A stretch of DNA of 64,000 bases from the NCBI RefSeq assembly GCF_964340395.1, contig NC_135556.1, forward strand, positions 253,001 to 317,000, written 5' to 3'. Below, piece after piece: positions 60,606 to 64,000 of the stretch. Origin of the DNA: Glandiceps talaboti. Its lineage: Eukaryota > Hemichordata > Enteropneusta > Spengelidae. A program made the translations under genes and the position numbers. The number at the start of each line of letters is the position of its first letter. The first letter of the stretch is position 1. The notes under the pieces were generated by a model. It saw only the letters and a list, made by a program, of their open reading frames with translations, did no database searches and was not told the DNA's origin.

Positions 60606-61395
60606 GACTGTATGTTGTGTTGAAGACCAATGGGATCTCATGTGTGGGTGTCCAGCGAGATATGTCTCACACTTGCACAAAGTGTATCATCACATGGCAT
60701 CAGAAGCTACTGTATGTAGTTCCTGAAAATTGGATACTACTCACTTTAAATGTGGTATGTACACACATTCTTTGCAGTCTGGCGCAATGCAGTCAGTTGT
60801 TGAAGCACTTGACTCACCAGTTACACAAACAATCGACTATATCATTCCAAAACCACCACCTGTGTATCTCCTAAAACTATTATGTGATTCTCAAGAAAAA
60901 CACATTTAAATTTAAAGGAGAATTCTACAAACAAACATGCATGTGCATTGGCTCTTGGGCATCACCCGAAATAGCCGACATTCCATGAACTGGAAAGTCG
61001 CATTATTGAAATCTACACGGATAAAATATCACTCTGGACACATTTCAGGGGTGGCGTTTTCATGATATTTTGTGGCACCCAAGTTGAACTAAATAATCTG
61101 AGTGAAAAAATAAACCAAATACATCCAACTTTCAAATTTTCGTTGGAAAGCTCAGATACGGAAGCAACATCACAATCCACAAATGCCACCAATAACACAA
61201 AGTATTGGATATCAAAACTCATTCCAATATTTACACAGGTAATACTGCCGCCCGAACTCAGTCTTCAAAGGGTCCATTAAGGGTCAAACGATCAGATACA
61301 TACGAACAAGTAGTAACGAAAAAGAATTTCAAAAGAAAATTAAATTCTTCACCGGGAAACTGGCGAAAAGAGGCTATAATGAAACAGAAATAAAT
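60606..61395 (+). pseudogene. Dead Penelope-like element reverse transcriptase
   Basis: The plus strand carries, in three shifting frames, a Penelope-like RT in the right order: PENWILLTLNV near 60722, a VVEALDSPVTQTI-like stretch near 60795, FKFKGEFYKQ then SWASPEIADI near 60907, FRGGVFMIF near 61045 where the catalytic YIDD should be, then the thumb with TQVELNNLSEKINQIHPTF near 61076 and GQTIRYIRT with FQKKIKFFTGKLAKRGYN near 61281. Several stops and shifts are present and the catalytic Asp pair is gone. No GIY-YIG endonuclease is seen. It begins directly at the outer end of the right arm. Confidence 0.8.
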
Positions 61396-61493
61396 ACTAG
61401 TAACCTGAGTCTACTATCATAATACTGGCATCTCTATTTGATGAACAATACAAGTAAACTCTGGGCAAACAAATACGGAAATACAACACTCCT

Positions 61494-61556
61494 CAATACT
61501 ACACTACACTACACTACACTACACTACACTACACTACACTACCCTACACTACACTA
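61494..61556. repeat. (CTACA)n microsatellite
   Basis: About eleven copies of CTACA, immediately followed by TATAG satellite. Confidence 0.95.
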
Positions 61557-62056
61557 TAATGTAGTATAGTATATACTATTGTATATAGTATAGTATAGTA
61601 TAGTATAGTATAGTATAGTATAGTATACTAGTAGTATAGTATAGTATAGTATAGTATAGTATAGTATAGTATAGTATAGTATACTATAGTATAGTATAGT
61701 ATAGTATACTAGTAGTATAGTATAGTATAGTATAGTATAGTATAGTATAGTATATAGTATAGTATGATATAGTATAGTATAGTAGAGTATACTATAGTAT
61801 AGTATAGCATAATACATGTATATATAAAAAGCATAGTATAATATATAGTATATATTGTATAGTATAGTATACAGTATAGTATACTGTATAGTATAGCATG
61901 GTATATAGTATATAGCATAGTATAGTATATAGTATATATTGTATAGTATGGTATATAGTATAGTATAATGTAGTGTATAGTATACAATACCATTCTGTAT
62001 AATATAGTATAGTATAGTATAGTATAGTATAGTATAGTATAGTATAGTATAGTATA
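61557..62056. repeat. TATAG satellite, isolated block
   Basis: About 500 bp of (TATAG)n with TATACTAGTAGTATA inversions near 61625 and 61710. It lies outside the right arm and is separated from it by the Penelope remnant. Confidence 0.9.
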
Positions 62057-62160
62057 GGAGACCGATTTTTGAATTAGAAGACCGACACTTGAATTAGAAG
62101 ACCAACACTTGAATTAGAACACCCACACTTGAACTAGAAGACCAATTTTTGAATTAGAAA
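62057..62160. repeat. Five 20-bp tandem repeats
   Basis: Units follow AGACCNACACTTGAATTAGA, five copies with few changes, directly after the TATAG block. Confidence 0.9.
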
Positions 62161-62718
62161 AATACGATCGGGTCGACAAAAACTCACTGACCTCTTTGAC
62201 CTCTGGCGCTGAGGAAGTCCTTGGGGGTTGTCGTCCTGACAGATCTGGAGTGTTTTTTGTTTCTATTAAGGCAACTTTTAGGTTATTCATAACCTTTGAG
62301 GTAATATTTCCCAGCTTTGAAAAGCTAACGTAAATGTAAGTTTTAAATGAGTTTCCCATGTCACATAAAAATGGGCCCGTAACATTGGTACAGGGACATT
62401 ATTAATATTGCATGTATAGTAAAGTCACCGGTACGTCAGAGAACTTTAGGTGGTCATACCTAGGGTATAACAGAAACTGGAATCTCATGAGATGTGGTGA
62501 TTTGTAGTGTCAATAACATGTAGTATCCGAAATAGAAAGTGTATTAATCCCTTCTGACAAGTTCATACTGACGATCGTGAGTAGAACAATTAGATTAACT
62601 TCTTTTATAAACTATTTCACTTTTCCCTCAAAGTGCAATATAAGTGAAGCATTGATTGTGAAACAGCCAGGCATTTACATGACATGTTCTGTAACTAGTG
62701 TGGTAGCTAGGTAAGACA

Positions 62719-62754
<36 letters not shown>

Positions 62755-62791
62755 AAAATGAAAGAAGACGAGTCTGATATTACATAGTGGA
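62161..62791. other. Non-coding, no gene recognised
   Basis: Ordinary DNA ending in a (TG)n(TA)n microsatellite at about 62718-62753. No open frame with recognisable content. Confidence 0.5.
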
Positions 62792-62835
62792 ATTACACTA
62801 CGGACCGTTGCACCCGAAGGATCGTCAGGTGTAAT
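62792..62835 (-). ncRNA. Hammerhead ribozyme motif (Penelope-type), variant core
   Basis: On the minus strand: stem I ATTACAC / GTGTAAT (7 perfect pairs), core CTGACGA, stem II TCC/GGG with a UUC loop, then GCAAC where the consensus is GAAAC, stem III CGG/CCG, and GTA before the cut site. The layout and the very short stem III are those of hammerheads in Penelope-like element terminal repeats. The A-to-C change in the GAAA box should lower or abolish activity. Confidence 0.65.
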
Positions 62836-63325
62836 AGTGTGGTTTAATAGTATTCGTTAGCTATACATCCTGCATTATGTACATAACTTATGTGTGTTCA
62901 CTGACGGCTGTGTGTACACAAAAAGATTGACAACAAAGGTTACGTATTATTAAGTAAGAACTTGTTAGCGTGCCAAGGTGATCGAGCACTCTACTTGGCG
63001 AAAGAAGAATGAAATTATATGTATATATATATATATATATATGTATAGTTATAGTTATGTTTGAACTAATAAGTAATATTAAAGAATGCATGTAAGATAC
63101 AGGGACAAGAACAACTATTTACGTGTACCAAATTTCAGACAAGGCTATGCCATTATAGAAAAGGATTTTTTCTATCACAAGCCAAATAAAATGGCCCCAG
63201 TCATAATATTCAAAACAGCATGACCCTCGACCGCCAATTTCAAAAACAGGATGACCCAACCAATCCCCCCCCCCTATATATATATATATATGTTGAGGGT
63301 AGAAGAAAATCAAGTCGGGTTTTTC
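62836..63325. other. Spacer between hammerheads, TA-rich microsatellites
   Basis: Contains alternating TA runs at about 63015-63040 and 63276-63292 and no gene. Together with the two hammerheads it may be the remains of Penelope terminal repeats. Confidence 0.45.
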
Positions 63326-63368
63326 GTCTCTACAAGCCTGTTTCGTGAGTAAATCACTCGTCAGGAGA
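63326..63368 (-). ncRNA. Hammerhead ribozyme motif (Penelope-type), intact core
   Basis: On the minus strand: stem I TCTC / GAGA, core CTGACGA, stem II GTGA / TCAC, GAAA, stem III CAGG / CTTG (one G-U pair, no loop), then TA before the expected cleavage point. All conserved core nucleotides are present. Hammerheads with such minimal stem III occur in the terminal repeats of Penelope-like elements. No RT in the same orientation is adjacent, so this is probably a solo or truncated terminal repeat. Confidence 0.75.
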
Positions 63369-64000
63369 TGTTGATGTACATATATATATATATATATATA
63401 GTTATCTATTATTATGTATTATAATTGTTTTTTGGGGGTTTATGTAGTTGTTTTTGACTATAGAATGATGTACTTTTTACATTATTTCATGTCAAATAAA
63501 ATATTGATACTGTAAAATTTTGAACAGTTTTATGGTAACCCTACTTTTTCTGTTTATCCTTACTCAACAGACCCAGCTTTTCAGTTCCAATATTAAAATA
63601 CCTTTATGTTTTAATTTTCGTCCGCCCTCAATATGTTGTGAAAAAGCGTCCTCTCTGACAAGAAGGAATACGTTTCTGGACGTAGACACTGTGTCTATCG
63701 ACATCATCTACAGTTATGGCATCGAAGAAACTTGTTCACGAAAAGTACATTTCCTTATATAATTATGGCAGTTATTCAAAATGGGGGGGGGGGGGGTGAG
63801 TGTAAGAAAAGCTGAGAAGGGCTTGTTTCTAGGAATCCAATGAAAAGATGATTGAAAGGAGGAAAAGGAGAGGCAAAGAAACATGAATTCAAAGATGATT
63901 TTTTATTTATATACTTTTTTAAATCGACCGACCGACCAAAATTTTCCATGGAAAAAAACAAAAACATTTTTAAACATTAGGATCACCCCTACACACCAAC
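63369..64000. other. Non-coding or possible exon, unresolved
   Basis: A plus-strand frame 63520-63762 starts with a hydrophobic, signal-like segment (MNSFMVTLLFLFILTQQ) and a possible acceptor (CTTACTCAACAG) lies inside it. I do not recognise the protein. A poly-G run is at 63783-63796. Nothing else is seen. Confidence 0.3.

Noticed and set aside
13350-60612. Target-site duplication proving one 47-kb Polinton insertion
   Set aside because: The 6 bp outside the two outer ends differ (ACCAAT-type on the left, ACTGTA-type on the right), and a probable host exon lies inside.
63520-63762. Secreted protein gene with a signal peptide
   Set aside because: The hydrophobic start is suggestive, but there is no recognised domain and a possible splice acceptor lies inside the frame; left as unresolved.

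Overview
The window reads as nuclear DNA of a multicellular animal, probably a marine invertebrate. The reasons are a first coding exon with a consensus splice donor, LINE and Penelope-like reverse transcriptase remains, a Polinton/Maverick-type element with PolB and integrase, satellite DNA, and frequent acatgta/tacatgt words. The species cannot be named from sequence alone. Gene density is very low, and almost every long reading frame is either repeat translation or a mobile-element gene.

Layout. 1-11874 is one uninterrupted 18/19-bp satellite carrying an approximately 3.87-kb higher-order repeat. 11875-13356 has no recognisable gene. 13357-25020 is a long arm made mostly of TATAG/CTATA pentamer satellite, with a MITE-like block and a 5'-truncated LINE inside. 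25021-38459 is the coding body of a decayed Polinton-like element: PolB, retroviral-type integrase, a zinc-finger protein and seven further genes, all but one on the minus strand. 38460-56590 looks like host DNA loaded with nested repeats: the probable first coding exon of the peroxisomal ether-lipid enzyme AGPS, a TTAA-flanked element with a ~375-bp tandem array, a foldback element, a dead LINE, and a 169-bp satellite split by a hAT-like element. 56591-60605 is a LINE 3' tail and a second TATAG/CTATA arm that is an inverted, shorter copy of the left arm, block by block. 60606-64000 holds a dead Penelope-like RT, more pentamer DNA and two well-formed hammerhead ribozyme motifs.

How the element works. 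PolB and integrase would together give self-synthesising, integrase-mounted transposition. The neighbouring genes form a compact, co-oriented cluster sharing AT-rich TATATA start regions. No double jelly-roll capsid protein, FtsK-type ATPase or adenoviral-type protease was recognised, which is unusual for a Polinton. At least seven genes carry lesions (frameshifts, TGA codons, a deletion, an inserted transposon), so this copy is dead.

Most interesting points: (1) a matched pair of pentamer-satellite arms in inverted orientation, 11.7 kb and about 3.9 kb long, bracketing both the element body and a host exon; (2) a PolB/integrase element with several unnamed genes; (3) a 2.35-kb transposon that split the integrase chromodomain; (4) two hammerhead ribozymes of the Penelope type near the right end.
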